Assembly: GCA_027024125.1 (NCBI GenBank)
Contig: JALVSV010000429.1
Location: 1 to 26,202, forward strand
Source of the DNA: Methylothermaceae bacterium
Lineage (GTDB): Bacteria > Pseudomonadota > Gammaproteobacteria > Methylococcales > Methylothermaceae
Direction of reading: 5' to 3'
DNA length: 26,202 nt
A model generated the notes under the pieces. That model ran no database searches. It was not told where the DNA came from and saw nothing but the letters and a program-made list of their open reading frames with translations. Positions 24,936-26,202 of this stretch are shown piece after piece (the stretch's first letter is position 1; the number at the start of each line of letters is the position of its first letter). A program made the position numbers and the translations under genes.

Positions 24936-24968
24936 CATTGAAGAGAGCGGATGGTTGGTCGAGGTGGT

Positions 24969-26147
24969 ATGCGAATCCTGTTTTTAGTGCTGGTTCTGGT
25001 GGTCAGGTGTGCGTGTGCTGAATTTTATCAGCCTTGGTTGATGGATTCGCACTGGCAGTTGCAAACCGGTAAGCTTGCCTGCCGCCTGAGCCAGGAGATC
25101 CCCCATCTGGGCCAAGTCTTGTTGCTGCAGGAGGCGGGTGAGCCCCTTCGTTTTGTCTTAAGACTGAATCAGCGAAAGATGGTGGCCGATGCGTCTCTCC
25201 GGATCGAGCCTGCCCCCTGGCAGCATCGGGCGTTATCCGGGCTTTCGTATCCTGTTGTTCTCACCACTGATGATGAAAGTCACCAGCAACTCGAGGTTCG
25301 GGGAAATACCGCCGAGAGGATGCTTGCGGCGCTGTATGCGGGTCACTTTCCTTCTTACACGTTGCAGAGGCCATGGCGCAACGGTTTTCACGAAGTCCGT
25401 GTGGACGTCTCATCAGTCAGATTCTGGGAGAAGCATGATGAATTCCAGAATTGCCGCATTCAATTGCCGGCTTTCGGGCTCAGGGACTTCAGGGATCTGA
25501 ACTTTTATTTTCGGCAACAGCAGCTCCAGTTGCCTCAGGAAACCAGCAGCATCCTGGCTAAATTGGCGCATTATCTCAAGCTGTCCGGCAAGGGGCAGGT
25601 CATGATCCGGAATGCAACCGCTGGTGTTGCCGGCACAGCTGGGCAGAGATGGTTCCAGAAGCGATATGCCGTCATCAAGAAAAGGCTGCGCCAGCTGGGG
25701 TTGAGAACAGCGCAAATTTCCATCCGCAAATCCTCCGATAAACCGCGAATCGAAATGACGGTTTTCGGCCCTGAAGGATTACTGCTGTATCACTATGGGC
25801 GCCATCAGGAGAATCTATCCGCGCTCCAGAAGCGTCGCTTGGCCCTGTTGGCGCGATATCTACGTGATTACTTCCCTGGGAAACTGTGGATTCATGGGCA
25901 TAGCGATGGGGCGCGCTGGCGTAGTGAAAAAGCCAACCGGGCTCTGGCGCGTCGCTGGGCCGAAAAGGTACGCGATTATCTGATCACTGAAGGGGTCGAA
26001 GCCAGCCGGCTGGAAATACGGGTATGGGGCTCGAAAAGAAGGGTGGCCAGCAATCTCAGCCGGGACGGTCAGGCAAGGAATCGGCGAATCGTCATAGATC
26101 TGGAAGATGAGCCCACGCTGACAGCCGGGCTGGATCAATCCGGCTGA
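24969..26147 (+). CDS. MotY-like flagellar protein with two OmpA-type domains
   Basis: A 392-aa exported protein. Residues 1-17 are a Sec signal peptide (CACA cleavage, no lipobox). Residues ~18-175 resemble the N-terminal domain of Vibrio MotY, the T-ring protein that helps hold stators: HWQLQTGKLACRLSQEIPHLG, PAPW at 81-84, the AGHFPSY turn and VDVSSVRFWEKHDEFQNC. Cys38 and Cys162 sit where MotY has its disulfide. Two OmpA/MotB-like units follow. The first, ~177-268, is degenerate. The second, ~272-380, has GHSDG at 310-314, NRALARRWAEKV at 323-334 and ARNRR at 369-373. Vibrio MotY has ~293 aa and one such domain. ATG 24969 is favoured by the sigma-28 start point and GAGGTGG just upstream; ATG 24951 is the alternative. 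Confidence 0.82.
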   Translation: MRILFLVLVLVVRCACAEFYQPWLMDSHWQLQTGKLACRLSQEIPHLGQVLLLQEAGEPLRFVLRLNQRKMVADASLRIEPAPWQHRALSGLSYPVVLTTDDESHQQLEVRGNTAERMLAALYAGHFPSYTLQRPWRNGFHEVRVDVSSVRFWEKHDEFQNCRIQLPAFGLRDFRDLNFYFRQQQLQLPQETSSILAKLAHYLKLSGKGQVMIRNATAGVAGTAGQRWFQKRYAVIKKRLRQLGLRTAQISIRKSSDKPRIEMTVFGPEGLLLYHYGRHQENLSALQKRRLALLARYLRDYFPGKLWIHGHSDGARWRSEKANRALARRWAEKVRDYLITEGVEASRLEIRVWGSKRRVASNLSRDGQARNRRIVIDLEDEPTLTAGLDQSG

Positions 26148-26202
26148 TCGAGCAGCTTTCTTACGAAATTGAGGTCTTCCACGGTATCGACATCGATGGC
26201 GG
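26135..26202 (-). CDS. C-terminus of a probable sugar cytidylyltransferase (partial)
   Basis: Only the last 22 codons are in the window; the gene enters from the right edge. The tail AIDVDTVEDLNFVRKLLDQP fits the C-terminal helix of the CMP-sugar synthetase family (NeuA/PseF-like acylneuraminate cytidylyltransferases), where IDIDTxEDL follows the catalytic fold. KdsB is less likely, as it usually reads GIDTPEDL. The stop at 26135-26137 lies inside the motY-like gene, a 13-bp convergent overlap. Confidence 0.6.
   Translation of the reverse strand, partial: AIDVDTVEDLNFVRKLLDQPD

Noticed and set aside
1..26202. Search for tRNA, rRNA, CRISPR arrays, insertion sequences and phage genes
   Set aside because: Nothing with the expected structure or motifs was found by reading; a tRNAscan/Infernal run would be needed to exclude small RNAs fully.

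Overview
The window reads as the chromosome of a flagellated, moderately GC-rich gammaproteobacterium. Support for this comes from the ffh/ypjD divergent pair, the homodimeric AceE-type pyruvate dehydrogenase with separate aceF and lpd genes, a gamma-type flagellin C-terminus, a MotY-type flagellar protein and sigma-28 promoters of the TAAAG / ACCGNTAN class. Genus cannot be fixed from the sequence alone. I see no rRNA, tRNA, CRISPR array, transposase or phage gene; coding density is high and most of it is core chromosome.

Layout. (1) 123-2012, minus: a membrane-anchored CapD/WbpM-like nucleotide-sugar dehydratase. (2) 2257-3141: an outer-membrane beta-barrel protein with its own terminator. 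(3) 3237-5334: proline iminopeptidase, UbiX and a Uma2-family nuclease-fold protein, tightly packed. (4) 8118-5265, minus: a ppx-bioA operon whose end overlaps the Uma2 gene by 70 bp. (5) 8225-8324: a 100-bp MITE/REP-like inverted-repeat element in the ppx/fliC intergenic region. (6) 8539-14883: a flagellar filament block, with a sigma-28 promoter, a giant flagellin (828 aa), terminator, fliD, fliS, flaG and two overlapping FliT-like genes. (7) 15695-14880, minus, ypjD, and 15805-17169, ffh. (8) 17252-18244: moaA, then a perfect 16-bp palindrome. (9) 18372-23884: aceE - terminator - aceF - lpdA (pyruvate dehydrogenase), with a YbfF-like esterase attached at the end. (10) 24909-26147: a second sigma-28 promoter driving a MotY-like protein that appears to carry two OmpA-type domains. 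(11) 26135 to the edge, minus: the C-terminus of a probable sugar cytidylyltransferase.

How it fits together. The fliC block encodes filament subunit, cap, and the chaperones and regulators that serve them; motY, 14 kb away, encodes a likely stator/basal-body ring component and shares the same promoter class, so both loci look like members of one late flagellar regulon. The pdh cluster makes acetyl-CoA from pyruvate, while ubiX, bioA and moaA serve cofactor synthesis (prenylated FMN/ubiquinone, biotin, molybdenum cofactor).

The most unusual features are the flagellin, whose enlarged central region is built from two diverged copies of a module containing flagellin/hook IN-like motifs, and the MotY-like protein, in which one OmpA-type domain keeps the acidic and the other keeps the basic position of the peptidoglycan-binding signature.
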